From: an uncultured Gammaproteobacteria bacterium
GTDB lineage: Bacteria > Pseudomonadota > Gammaproteobacteria > Pseudomonadales > Ketobacteraceae
Direction: 5' to 3'
DNA length: 45,797 bases
Assembly: GCA_913063125.1 (NCBI GenBank)
Contig: CAJXZM010000027.1
Coordinates: 1-45,797 of the forward strand
Within the stretch, counting starts at the first letter, position 1. Every line of letters begins with the position of its first letter. The notes beneath the pieces were generated by a model. That model had not been told where the DNA came from, did not search any database, and saw only the letters and a program-made list of their open reading frames with translations. Made by a program: the position numbers and the translations under genes. Shown in pieces: positions 16,891 to 25,813 of the stretch.

Positions 16891-18666
16891 TTAGGTCTCA
16901 AGACAGCTTTCTTGAGGCTCTTCTATATATTGAAATACTTCAGCAATTGCTTGTTCGAGTTCATAAACAAGAACAGGTTTGTGTAGTATGGAAATGGTGG
17001 CTTTCTCTGCTTCTTGTAATCGTTCGGGAGCGGTGTCCCCACTGATTAAAATAGCAGGCAATTGTGGGTATATTTTGCGTATAGCTTGTATCGATAAAAT
17101 ACCGTTATCGGTGCCTCGCAATCGTAAATCCGCGAGAATGATATTGGGTTTATTGGATTGCGCCAGAATCAAGGCGGATTCCGTGCTATCAGCAATGGCT
17201 ACTTTGCAGCCTAAACCTTCTAATAGGGCCTGCATACCCAGCCCAACTTCTTCTTCGTCATCAATGACAAGAGCATTAATGATGTTCCATGATATTTTTT
17301 TTCTTGTAGCAGAAGTAGTAATTACTGGCTTTTTGAATGAACGCTTTATTGTTATCGTAAAATGAGTACCCTTACCTACGGTTGACTTCATTGTTATTTT
17401 AACATTCAGTAGGTTTACGAGGCGCCTGACGATTGCAAGTCCTAACCCTAAGCCTTTTGTATTGTCTCGTTCAGGATTGTCCAGTTGGTAAAACTCTTCA
17501 AATATATGTTGTTGTTCGTTTTCTGGGATACCTTGCCCCGTGTCTGAAATTGTAATGGTGTGAGTGTCTTTTTGTGTTTCAATGCTAAGAAGAACGCTGC
17601 CGTTTTTTGTATATTTTATACCGTTTGAAAGTAGGTTTCTTAAAATTCGGTCAAGTAGGAATTCATCAGTTTCAACAAGTGCATCATCAATACAGTCAAA
17701 CCATATTTTTAGCTTCTTCTCACCTGCAGTAGGAATGAATTCCGTTTGTAAACGCTCACCCATTAGGCGTAAATTGAAGAGTGTGTTGTTTGCTTGAACT
17801 ATGCCAGCATCAAGCTTAGAGATATCCAATAATGAGTCGAGGTGAGACACTAATGACTGAAGTGCTGTATCCATGTGTGAAGCAATTTCTCGACTTTCTT
17901 TGTCCAATGTACGTCGAGAAAGGGCACCACTAAACAGCGATAAGGCATGGATGGGTTGTCTTAAGTCGTGGCTTGCGGAAGCGAGGAAGCGTGTTTTTGC
18001 TCGGCTTGCATTTTCTGCTTCTTGAAGTGCGCGTTGTAATTGAGCGTTGAGACTTTCTTGTTGCCCGCGAATTAGAAAAAAACCTTTGATGAGTTCAAAA
18101 CTTTCTTTCGATAAATTTAGCATAACAAGGCTTGAACAAATTAACATGATAGCAATAACATAGTTAATCAAGTTACTCTCTTGTGTAATGGCTACTACCG
18201 CCCACATAGAAGCTGTAGATAGTATGGTGGGCGCAATATAGGCGAGTGAAATAGGTAAAAAACCTGCTGTTGTCATGATAGTGATGGAGCCTATACCCAT
18301 GAGAATCATTGTTTGAATCATGCGCTGATGTTCATTAAAGTCTGGGAAAAATGCTAACGATAATGCATGAATGGTTCCATTTATTGCACTGAGGCTGATA
18401 GCGAGCCTTAATCGGGCTTGATCAGAGTATTGAACTAACGAAGGCAGCTTGATAAGTATTGCAGAGCGAAAGAGCAAGAAGCATGTCGCTAGTGTTATCC
18501 AGGTAACCCAGTATTGAGCTGAAACATATTCAGCTGCAAAACTGGCAATAACGGAGAGTAATAGAAATGTAGGGATTAGCCCCATCCAGCCTTGATGAGC
18601 AAGCATACGAAGCAGCTCTTGTTCAATGTTGGCAGTAGGAGTTTGATGGTATTTAGAAGATGACAC
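16891..18666 (-). CDS. Hybrid sensor histidine kinase with C-terminal receiver domain
   Basis: 591 residues with a GTG start after AAGGAACATGGAAC. The first 190 or so residues hold about six hydrophobic segments, so the sensor part is membrane-embedded with little periplasmic sequence. The HisKA helix carries ASHDLRQPIHALS, with the phospho-accepting His at about 230. The ATPase part shows NLLSNGIKYT, DTGQGIP and GLGLGLAIV. A receiver domain follows from about 460, with Asp pairs in ALVIDDEEEV, an acceptor Asp in ILADLRLRG and the Lys in LHKPV. It has no separate DNA-binding partner in the window. The next gene on the strand is the GMC fusion nine bases away, so the kinase may sense its substrate or product. 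Confidence 0.93.
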   Translation of the reverse strand: MSSSKYHQTPTANIEQELLRMLAHQGWMGLIPTFLLLSVIASFAAEYVSAQYWVTWITLATCFLLFRSAILIKLPSLVQYSDQARLRLAISLSAINGTIHALSLAFFPDFNEHQRMIQTMILMGIGSITIMTTAGFLPISLAYIAPTILSTASMWAVVAITQESNLINYVIAIMLICSSLVMLNLSKESFELIKGFFLIRGQQESLNAQLQRALQEAENASRAKTRFLASASHDLRQPIHALSLFSGALSRRTLDKESREIASHMDTALQSLVSHLDSLLDISKLDAGIVQANNTLFNLRLMGERLQTEFIPTAGEKKLKIWFDCIDDALVETDEFLLDRILRNLLSNGIKYTKNGSVLLSIETQKDTHTITISDTGQGIPENEQQHIFEEFYQLDNPERDNTKGLGLGLAIVRRLVNLLNVKITMKSTVGKGTHFTITIKRSFKKPVITTSATRKKISWNIINALVIDDEEEVGLGMQALLEGLGCKVAIADSTESALILAQSNKPNIILADLRLRGTDNGILSIQAIRKIYPQLPAILISGDTAPERLQEAEKATISILHKPVLVYELEQAIAEVFQYIEEPQESCLET

Positions 18667-18832
18667 GTTCCATGTTCCTTACGAGCGCGATAAACGTAGG
18701 TTTCAGCCTTGAAGCCCTGTCTAGTTGGCATATGAGGTAGATTATAAAAGATTTTTTGGATTGGTGGAACCAGGGAAATGATAGCCAGTTAGGCTGCCTC
18801 GTGTACAATGGTTATTTTTTGAGACTTGTTGT

Positions 18833-20023
18833 ATGACACGGGCAACCTCTAGACTGATTTTTATCATATCGGCAATTGTATCGTTAGGACCGCTATCTAT
18901 CGATTTATATCTACCTGCGATGCCATCATTGGTGACGGTGTTTGGTACTAGTGTGGATCGAGTGCAGTTAACCCTTTCCAGTTACCTATTGGGTTTTGCA
19001 TTTTTTCACCTCGTTTGCGGCCCGTTGTCTGATCGTTATGGACGTAAACCCATCTTACTTACAGGTTTAAGCATTTATGTGCTGATGAGTGTGTTGTGTG
19101 CTTTATCGGATTCTATCGAGGAGCTTATTATATTCCGTTTTTTTCAAGCTATGGGTGCTTGTTGTGCTCCGACGTTGGGGCGGGCAGTGGTTCGTGATGT
19201 ATTTCCGCCAGATCAAGCAGTAAAAGCATTAGCGTATGTTTCGAGTTTAATGGCATTGGCACCGGTTGCGGCTCCGAGTATTGGTGGGTTATTGCTGTTA
19301 TACGGTGATTGGACATTAATGTTTTGGGCGTTAGCATTGTGTGGTGTTCTTGCAATAGGATTGGTTATTTGTTTCTTGCCAGAATCATTGCCGGAAAAAC
19401 AATCATTACACCCCAAAATAATTGCTAGAAATTATCTAACATTACTTAAAAATGCCGACTATATGGGGAATGTGCTTACCGCGGCATGTATGTATGCCAG
19501 TATTTTTGCGTTTTTGTCGGGAGCTAGTTTTGTTCTAATTACCTTTATGGGCGTAAAGGCCGAACACTTTGGATTTTATTTTGTGTTTATTGTCGTGGGT
19601 TATATTAGCGGAAATCTATTCACTGCACGCATTGGTTATCGCTGGCAGTCACGCCGAGTGTTTCGGTTAGGTATATTTATATCTTGTGGTGCGTCCTTTT
19701 TGATGGTTGTTTTTTGTTTGATGCAATGGTTTTCAGCGTTGTTTATTGTCGTGCCGGTGGCGTTTGTCGCAATGGCGGTAGGGCTCGTTATGCCTAATGC
19801 CACGGCAGAAGCATTGCGACCATTTTCTCATATGGCAGCAACAGCATCCGCGTTGATGGGATTTATTCAAATGGGAGCCGCTGCTATTAGTGGATGGTTG
19901 GTAGGGGTGTTTCTACAAGACTCGCCCTTACCCATGGCATTAGTGATTTTTGGGACAGGCTGTTGTGCAGTGTTGTGCTATGGGTTGATACTTCCCCGTG
20001 AATCACGTAAAGATAGTTGCTGA
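18833..20023 (+). CDS. MFS transporter, Bcr/CflA drug-resistance family
   Basis: 396 residues with twelve hydrophobic segments. The Bcr/CflA signature is visible: SIDLYLPAMP near the N-terminus, followed by the motif-A stretch GPLSDRYGRKP between helices 2 and 3, and FRFFQAMGACCAPTLGRA in helix 4. Family members export compounds such as bicyclomycin, chloramphenicol or sulphonamides with proton antiport in the inner membrane. It is transcribed away from the sensor kinase, with 166 bases between the two. The exported compound is unknown. Confidence 0.92.
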   Translation: MTRATSRLIFIISAIVSLGPLSIDLYLPAMPSLVTVFGTSVDRVQLTLSSYLLGFAFFHLVCGPLSDRYGRKPILLTGLSIYVLMSVLCALSDSIEELIIFRFFQAMGACCAPTLGRAVVRDVFPPDQAVKALAYVSSLMALAPVAAPSIGGLLLLYGDWTLMFWALALCGVLAIGLVICFLPESLPEKQSLHPKIIARNYLTLLKNADYMGNVLTAACMYASIFAFLSGASFVLITFMGVKAEHFGFYFVFIVVGYISGNLFTARIGYRWQSRRVFRLGIFISCGASFLMVVFCLMQWFSALFIVVPVAFVAMAVGLVMPNATAEALRPFSHMAATASALMGFIQMGAAAISGWLVGVFLQDSPLPMALVIFGTGCCAVLCYGLILPRESRKDSC

Positions 20024-20048
20024 AAAAATTACTGATAAGAGATACAAC

Positions 20049-20858
20049 ATGGGAAATAACGCAGGTTTTACCAATAAAACGGTTTGGATAACGGGGGCTA
20101 GTTCAGGAATCGGTAAAGAACTTGCGCATCAGTTTGCAGCTCAGGGGGCCAGGGTTGTACTTTCCGCTCGTCGTGCAGATGTGTTGGAAACTGTTCGGGC
20201 TTCCTTGGCTGGCGGCGTTGAACGCCATTGGGTGGTACCGCTGGATCTTGAGGACGCTGATAGATTGATGGAAAGTGCAACCAAGGCTCTGTTGGATATC
20301 GGTCCTGTAGATATTTTGGTTAATAACGGCGGTATTTCTCAGCGAGGCTTGTTTTTAGAAACCGATTTCTCTGTTTATCGACGTATTATGGACGTGAACT
20401 ATTTGGGAACTGTGGCGTTAACCAAAGTGGTGTTACCAGACATGGTAGAGCGGGGGACGGGTTCAGTTGTTTGTATCAGTAGTGTTGCTGGTAAGGTGGG
20501 GTCAAAGTTACGTACAGGGTATTCAGGCTCCAAATTCGCAGTGGTGGGATTTATGGATTGTTTGCGAGCAGAAGTGAGCTCCCAGGGGGTTCAATGCCTG
20601 ACTGTCTGCCCTGGTTTTATCAACACCGATATTGCGAAAAATGCATTGGATGCCAATGGCAATGCTCAGCAGATTAACGAAGCGTCTATTGAGGAAGGGT
20701 TAACTGCTGGAGAGTGTTGTCAGCAGATTATCGCGGCAATTGAGCAAGGTAAGGATGAGATTGTTGTCGGTAAGGGAATTAGTGGCTTAGCACCTACGAT
20801 TAAACGCTTTTTTCCTGGGCTGTATAACACCTTAGCGGCTCGGCGAGAGCATCGTTAA
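20049..20858 (+). CDS. Short-chain dehydrogenase/reductase (SDR)
   Basis: 269 residues from ATG 20049, preceded by AAGAGA; a GTG at 19998 lies inside the MFS gene and is less likely. The nucleotide motif is TGASSGIGKELA, the N-N-G-G motif is VNNGGIS, and the catalytic Ser and YSGSK are intact. The C-terminal region (FINTDIAKNAL, then FFPGLYNTLAARR) looks like DHRS7-type or other lipid-active SDRs. Starting 25 bases after the MFS transporter, it probably shares its transcript. Confidence 0.9.
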   Translation: MGNNAGFTNKTVWITGASSGIGKELAHQFAAQGARVVLSARRADVLETVRASLAGGVERHWVVPLDLEDADRLMESATKALLDIGPVDILVNNGGISQRGLFLETDFSVYRRIMDVNYLGTVALTKVVLPDMVERGTGSVVCISSVAGKVGSKLRTGYSGSKFAVVGFMDCLRAEVSSQGVQCLTVCPGFINTDIAKNALDANGNAQQINEASIEEGLTAGECCQQIIAAIEQGKDEIVVGKGISGLAPTIKRFFPGLYNTLAARREHR

Positions 20859-20979
20859 ACTATCCAGCGAAGCCATCTCATCGAATGGAAAAGCCTTTCA
20901 TAAAAAGATAGTCTCACCCATCTAGCTTTATTCAGTCAGACGGATGAGTCATATCATCATGCTTTATGACAAAAAGCGG

Positions 20980-22152
20980 TTAGTCACAGAGATGATGGTC
21001 GTCTGGGTCAGCTCCAATAGTGTCAATGGCTGCAGCTAATGAAACCCCACTATCACGATCGTCGCAGTAGTATTCAGTACCGACCTGATCGACAGAAGAA
21101 GCCACATTTATCCCCCAACCAACAGCTTGAAAACCTTCAATGCCGACGTTTTGAGTTTCTTCTGGCAGCGTTAGCGCACAAAACGCTGAGGTAAAGCCTG
21201 TTGCTTCGGTCGTGATATTATAATCAATCGTGTCATATTCGCCTTTTGAGTAATAGCTTCTTAATGGGTTCTGGGTGCAGGTCATGTCAACTTGACCATC
21301 AACAAGTGGTGTTGTTGTCGTGTCGCCAGCTTCCAAAAAAAAGTATCGATAGTTAAAACCATGCTTAACCAAACCACCCGCTAAAGGGTCGGGCGTATCA
21401 TTAGCGCCAGACGTATAAACAGAAGCAAAGGCAGAAGGGTTTGTTGCGCCATAATTATAAGTCTCATAACTCATGTTCGGGATTTTGCTATACCGGTGAT
21501 AGACATCCCATTTCATGCCACCCCAAAATGCAGTATGATGATCAACCGTTTGTTTATAGTCCAAGTTGGCGGACATCATCGGTGCTGGTACGATTTCTCG
21601 GAAGCTTCGGATAAATTCTCTAGTACCTAGAGAAGCAAGACCCGCACAATTATTTGGATCGTTCTCTATGTCGTTATTCTCACCTACACCGGTAAAATAA
21701 AGTCCTGGAAGCAAGGTAAGAAGCGTTTGGCACTTAGTTTTAAGGTTGTCGTATATATCGTCAAAAAAATTCACGTCCTCTGGGACTAAACCACCTGCTA
21801 AATACTCCGGTTCTTCTGCAAGCGCATTAAAATCCCCAGTTTTTCCAGAGTTAAAATAAGGGGTATCTGCAGTGATAAGCTCTCGTGGAACACACGTAGC
21901 AGGAATTGGGGCCGCAATTAAAGGAATGATAATTGCATTTTTCATCCCATTTATCGACAACCCAGTCTCCCCACTGAACGTTATAGTCGCATCATTACAG
22001 TCATAGGTATAACGGCCGTTGTATTGACTTGATCCCGCTGTATCTAAGGTTTCAGTCCACATTGTAGCGAAGGGTTTAGCAGTCGCGTTTGCTGACATTG
22101 CAGCTAAACCAAACGCAGCTACCGTAAGGCCCAATTTCTTTCCAAATATCAT
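20980..22152 (-). CDS. Secreted protein of unknown function
   Basis: 390 residues. The first 25 residues form a signal peptide ending in ANATA. The start is backed by AGGA ten bases upstream. The mature protein is rich in Asp, Asn, Gly and aromatic residues and has at least nine Cys. Pairs such as YDCND near the start and YYCDDRD, HHLCD near the end could form disulphides in the periplasm or outside the cell. I recognise no domain. The convergent gene on the right side is the SDR, and its own upstream region is 411 bases long, so it is likely expressed alone. Confidence 0.8.
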   Translation of the reverse strand: MIFGKKLGLTVAAFGLAAMSANATAKPFATMWTETLDTAGSSQYNGRYTYDCNDATITFSGETGLSINGMKNAIIIPLIAAPIPATCVPRELITADTPYFNSGKTGDFNALAEEPEYLAGGLVPEDVNFFDDIYDNLKTKCQTLLTLLPGLYFTGVGENNDIENDPNNCAGLASLGTREFIRSFREIVPAPMMSANLDYKQTVDHHTAFWGGMKWDVYHRYSKIPNMSYETYNYGATNPSAFASVYTSGANDTPDPLAGGLVKHGFNYRYFFLEAGDTTTTPLVDGQVDMTCTQNPLRSYYSKGEYDTIDYNITTEATGFTSAFCALTLPEETQNVGIEGFQAVGWGINVASSVDQVGTEYYCDDRDSGVSLAAAIDTIGADPDDHHLCD

Positions 22153-22563
22153 AAAATAACATCCTAATGTTCTAATGAGTAATATAAATTGCTTATTGTT
22201 TTTAATATTTCCCTTTTAGGGAGACGTTATCTGTAAACAAAGACTTTAGGGTATTAATATCTACAGATACGTTAAAGACGAACGAGAATGATAAGGTAGG
22301 ACATAAAATTATAAATAAATATTAGAAAAGACTATGTAAAAGCTTAAAGAGGCTGGATAAATAATTCAGTTACCTTAATTCGGTATGATTCTGGGTGAGG
22401 AAGTTGTTATAAAATAGGATGATATTTAATGAGGTAACAATGACGCTATAAATAAAATATACGTTAATGCTTTACGCAGAGTATTTTTTAAACTCGTTGC
22501 CGTCTAAAAAAGTCGGGTTGAATTACTTGAGAAATACTCTGCGAATAGCATCGCTATCTACGC
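22153..22563. other. Intergenic region with a long inverted repeat
   Basis: 411 bases between the secreted orphan and the phasin-like gene, both on the minus strand. The left two thirds are AT-rich and must hold the promoter of the secreted-protein gene. The right third carries a large imperfect inverted repeat (22467-22551, separate entry). No ORF that I trust. Confidence 0.5.
22467..22551. repeat. 20-bp inverted repeat with 45-base loop behind the phasin-like gene
   Basis: The arms at 22467-22486 and 22532-22551 match at 18 of 20 positions, including a perfect 12-bp core (CGCAGAGTATTT / AAATACTCTGCG). It begins 12 bases after the stop of the phasin-like gene on the minus strand. An inner pair (AACTCG with CGGGTT, one G-U) can add a second stem. 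It has no T run, so it may be an RNA processing or stability element, a small non-autonomous element, or a terminator of unusual shape. Confidence 0.65.
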
Positions 22564-22938
22564 TTATGCAATAGCTTCTTTTGCTTCCTTCGCAACTTTT
22601 TCAACTTTCTTGGTTGCTTTTTTTACTTTAGTTGCTGTTTTTTCTACAACAGATTTAGTGGCATCGGCAGCTTTATCAACTGCTTCTATCACTTTCTCTT
22701 CAGTAGTAGGTTCTTTTTCTAGCTTGGCGATTAATTCTGCTAATGCATCGCCTGCTTTTTCGTTAAGCTCGCGTAACTTGCTACCTGCTTTTTTAGCCAC
22801 ATCTTTGTTCTGGGTATGAAGGTTACCCGTTAACTCTGCTGATTTCTCAGAGAGTGAAAGGTATTGCTCTTCTGCTTTACCGATAGTTGACTCAATGGTT
22901 TCTTGGATTTTTTGTTGTGCTGCAAGTAATTTGCCCAT
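22564..22938 (-). CDS. Phasin-like or histone-H1-like coiled protein
   Basis: 124 residues, start supported by AGGAAT. The N-terminal 75 residues form amphipathic helices (QKIQETIESTIGKAEEQYL), as in phasins, which coat polyhydroxyalkanoate granules. The last 45 residues are a Lys/Ala/Val/Glu-rich repeat tail (VKKATKKVEKVAKEAKEA) like bacterial AlgP/H1-type tails. No PHA synthase is in the window, so a granule role is not confirmed. It has its own upstream region of 444 bases and no operon partner. Confidence 0.7.
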   Translation of the reverse strand: MGKLLAAQQKIQETIESTIGKAEEQYLSLSEKSAELTGNLHTQNKDVAKKAGSKLRELNEKAGDALAELIAKLEKEPTTEEKVIEAVDKAADATKSVVEKTATKVKKATKKVEKVAKEAKEAIA

Positions 22939-23382
22939 ATGAAGTTATTCCTATTGAAAATGTGAACGGTATAAAAAATGACCTGCACTTAACGAGGCAA
23001 GTCTGCAAGGCGCATTATATGGGTATGAATTAGAATACAAAAACTAATAAACTGAAATTGTGTAGAAGAACACGAAAATAATTTCCCTGTCACTATAGTT
23101 TGTTCGGGCTTGGCGGTAAAGTACAATGATTAGCCACCAGGAATGAATCCACAGTAATGATACTGCTTGTCACAGAGGTGTCATATTTCATACAACTCCC
23201 CCTAAAGAGATGCGCATGAAACTTATCATGGCGATCTAGTTCAATAGTTGTTTATACGCCACGCTGCACTTTGCTTCGTACAGCGTAAGGTTAACTCAAG
23301 CAATAGTTATGTATGTCGGAGAAGTTGGATATCCTAAAGGAGTTATGTCGGGGGCCTAGATCCACTAAGTCCCCCTGTGTGC
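22939..23382. other. Intergenic region, nothing coding recognised
   Basis: 444 bases upstream of the phasin-like gene and downstream of the haem-lipoprotein gene. It is AT-rich in the left half. A terminator-like hairpin sits at the right end (23350-23375). No convincing ORF, RNA gene or repeat; ATG codons lead to ORFs of a few codons only. Confidence 0.4.
23350..23375 (-). terminator. Hairpin just after the haem-lipoprotein gene
   Basis: GGGGG at 23350-23354 pairs with CCCCC at 23371-23375, and TAG/CTA inside can extend the stem. It starts eight bases after the stop codon of the gene at 23383. There is no T tract, so the terminator call is tentative. Confidence 0.45.
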
Positions 23383-24390
23383 TTAGTTCGAAGGTCCTTG
23401 ATGACAAACAACGCAACTTATCTGGCTTTGAAACAAATTAATATCGTCTACCGAAACGGGTTCACTGCTACCTCTCTCTAGATTAAACAATGCAGGCAAA
23501 TCCTGTAGGCGCTCTATGCGTTTTGTTGCAACATTTACATAAGGCCAGCTACCTGTATTTACCTCCAAAGCGGTACGATACATTGTTTCTGCTTTGTTGA
23601 TATTTGATGCTTTGGAATACATGTCCCCAAAATAGAGGAAGAAGCCTTCCAGGTTATGAGGAGCGACCGGAGTGTTTGTACATGGACGTTCTATCCTAGG
23701 GTCATCATTGGATTGTGTAAGTTGTGGGTAATCTTGGAGATTAAACGCTTCTCTATTAACTTCCTCTCCAGCACAGATATCAAGATTGTCCCATAGGGAG
23801 TCGATGCCTTGTTGATAAAGGGACTCATCAGGGCCGAAAGTTATCAGGCCATAAGCCTTGGTGAATAGCCCCCATGCAGGCCATCGATTTGCAGCATTAA
23901 CTTCATCAAACCAGCCAAGTGCGGTCAACAGACTGTTGTTTTCAATCCTCCCGCGGGCTTGTCTAAAACTGCCGCGAAAACCCAAAAGGCGAGCGTCATG
24001 AGGGAGTTCCTTGATTGCTCCACTAAAAGCATCGGCAGCCAATTTGGCATGGTCAGTAATGCTGCTATTAACTGGGTCGCGACGGTATTCCGCTAACTTC
24101 CAAGAGTGAGCAAAGCCTAGTACAGCAAGACTTTGGGGATCACCGGCGTCAGCCTCTTTCTTCAGGGTAATTATGATTTCATCTAGATTGTTATAGTTAC
24201 CATCCCACAGAGCATCAAAATAGGCGCTACGTCCTTGAGAAAGATCTCCTTCGCTGAGCAGGGGAGGAGCTTCAAGGTCAATTTCCGCTCCGCATCCGGT
24301 CAAACCTATCGCTGAGCCTAGAAAAGTCACTATCATCAATATTTGAGGCACTTTTATCAGTCGGTTGTTCATACCTTTTATTATTTTCAT
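23383..24390 (-). CDS. Lipoprotein with helical repeats and a C-terminal haem-c motif
   Basis: 335 residues. The N-terminus is a lipoprotein signal with lipobox LTGC (Cys33), so the protein is probably anchored to a membrane facing the periplasm. The middle has TPR-like helical pairs with A-x-F and alternating small/aromatic residues (SLAVLGFAHSWKLAEYRRD, NKAETMYRTALEVN). The last 10 residues hold one CVVCH motif, the attachment site of c-type haem (Cys326, Cys329, His330), almost at the end of the chain. A single haem motif at the extreme C-terminus is unusual. The AraC regulator is upstream on the same strand, 146 bases away, with a direct repeat between them (24471-24502). Its electron-transfer partner is unknown. 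Confidence 0.8.
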   Translation of the reverse strand: MKIIKGMNNRLIKVPQILMIVTFLGSAIGLTGCGAEIDLEAPPLLSEGDLSQGRSAYFDALWDGNYNNLDEIIITLKKEADAGDPQSLAVLGFAHSWKLAEYRRDPVNSSITDHAKLAADAFSGAIKELPHDARLLGFRGSFRQARGRIENNSLLTALGWFDEVNAANRWPAWGLFTKAYGLITFGPDESLYQQGIDSLWDNLDICAGEEVNREAFNLQDYPQLTQSNDDPRIERPCTNTPVAPHNLEGFFLYFGDMYSKASNINKAETMYRTALEVNTGSWPYVNVATKRIERLQDLPALFNLERGSSEPVSVDDINLFQSQISCVVCHQGPSN

Positions 24391-24470
24391 TATTTATTCC
24401 TAACCAATTGCATTGTAGGTCGGCAATGACCGGTAAGAACTTTAACGAACGTGCTCTGCGACAATTAGGT

Positions 24471-24502
24471 AATTTGGGACGAAAAGGTAGCAATTTGGGA
24501 CG
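24471..24502 (-). promoter_or_regulatory. Two direct repeats, possible AraC-regulator operator
   Basis: AATTTGGGACG occurs at 24471-24481 and again at 24492-24502 with 21 bases between starts, i.e. two turns of the helix. It lies between the AraC-type regulator gene and the haem-lipoprotein gene, about 80-110 bases upstream of the latter's start. AraC-family proteins bind direct repeats with this spacing, so control of the lipoprotein gene by the neighbour is a reasonable inference. No binding data exist for this site. Confidence 0.5.
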
Positions 24503-24536
24503 CGGAGTCTTCATAATTGTATGGAAATGCGAATGG

Positions 24537-25598
24537 TCATTGGTTAGATGTTTCGCGATATTCACGGGCAGAAATCCCCGTCCAGCGTTTGAACGCCCGA
24601 GAAAAAGTTTGATGGTCATTAAATCCAATCTCGTATGCTATGTGAGATATGGGCTTCGTGGTTAATTTCAAAAACTCTTTTGCTACTTTGAGCTTTTGTT
24701 CTTCCAATAGACGCAGGTAGTTTGTGTTTTCTTGTGAGAGCTTTCTCGTAAGCGTACGAGGGGTTATGTTTAAGTATTGTGAAACCATAACTTTTGATGT
24801 TAGTTGCGCATCGTTAAGATTCATGGATATATATTTTTCTACTTCTGTCGTCCAGGGAACTGTTGTTTGTTTGTATCTATCCATTTCTTTTTCAAGATGT
24901 GCCTGCATTACGTTGGCGGTAGACTTGTCATGAAAAAGCATGTGACTATTCAAATTTTTAGTTGAAATTGCCATACAGGTGTCTTCGCTATTGAAATAAA
25001 CGGGGCACTCGAAGTATTGTTCATAGTAATGAGATGAAAATTCGGTTTGGTGACTAAATTGCAAGAACTCAGGCCTTACATTGTTTTGCGTTTGAAGTAG
25101 AAATTGTTGAAGCACCATCATAGATATTTCGAGTAACACGCCTCTTGAGCTACCGAACGCACTGTTGCAAGTCATAATGCAAAAGGCATTGGTATTGCCT
25201 TGTTGTAACGTAGCGTTGATGGCGGGATTAATAAGAGGTGTGAATTTTGTGGCCATGCCAAGTGCCTCTTCTAGATTTTTTGCAGATGCAATGGCTAAAC
25301 CCAGCATTCCATGTGTCGCGATATTGAACTCGTTGGCCACGTTTAAGCTATAGGGTATGGGGGAGTCGTGAATTGCCATATTGAAATCCAGCAATAGCCT
25401 AAATGCAAGGCCCGACACTGTGCCGTTAGTTACTTGTAATTTTTCCCTTGTAAGTCCAACCTTTGCTATCAGGCGGTCTACGAGTTCATTTTCTAAGTGC
25501 TTCATTAACGCGTAACTGCTTGGGAATCTCATCGCCTCCAATACCGCTTTGTGATGTTCGTCACAATTCATGATCTGTAAACTCTCTAGCTTGCGCAA
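24537..25598 (-). CDS. AraC-family transcriptional regulator
   Basis: 353 residues. The N-terminal part (to about 200) resembles the arabinose-binding-type ligand domain of OruR-like regulators. The last 100 residues are the twin helix-turn-helix DNA-binding domain: LTSKVMVSQYLNITPRTLTR in the first, ISHIAYEIGFNDHQTFSRAFKRW in the second, ending in G-I-S-A-R-E-Y-R. A TTG at 25598 with GAGG is the start used; ATG at 25571 is a second possibility. It shares orientation with the haem lipoprotein it may regulate. The ligand is unknown. Confidence 0.92.
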   Translation of the reverse strand: MRKLESLQIMNCDEHHKAVLEAMRFPSSYALMKHLENELVDRLIAKVGLTREKLQVTNGTVSGLAFRLLLDFNMAIHDSPIPYSLNVANEFNIATHGMLGLAIASAKNLEEALGMATKFTPLINPAINATLQQGNTNAFCIMTCNSAFGSSRGVLLEISMMVLQQFLLQTQNNVRPEFLQFSHQTEFSSHYYEQYFECPVYFNSEDTCMAISTKNLNSHMLFHDKSTANVMQAHLEKEMDRYKQTTVPWTTEVEKYISMNLNDAQLTSKVMVSQYLNITPRTLTRKLSQENTNYLRLLEEQKLKVAKEFLKLTTKPISHIAYEIGFNDHQTFSRAFKRWTGISAREYRETSNQ

Positions 25599-25813
25599 AA
25601 CAAATTCGCCTCGTAAAAAAATGGATTATTCAGGCATTGTATATAGGCGCGAAAGTATTTCGTGGATTAAATTTGTAGTGGTTTTGTTAGTGCAAGATGA
25701 AGCTAATCTAAAGTGTAGGGTGTGATTTTTACTTGGTTTTTAGATAGAAAAATGGATAAAGGTATATGGAGAAGAGTGATTTGTTAAATTCGCCTAACCG
25801 TGCTGTATGGCGG

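Noticed and set aside
22153-23382. Possible small RNA or tRNA genes in the long gaps around the phasin-like gene
   Set aside because: No cloverleaf, CCA end or conserved RNA motif seen; only hairpins.
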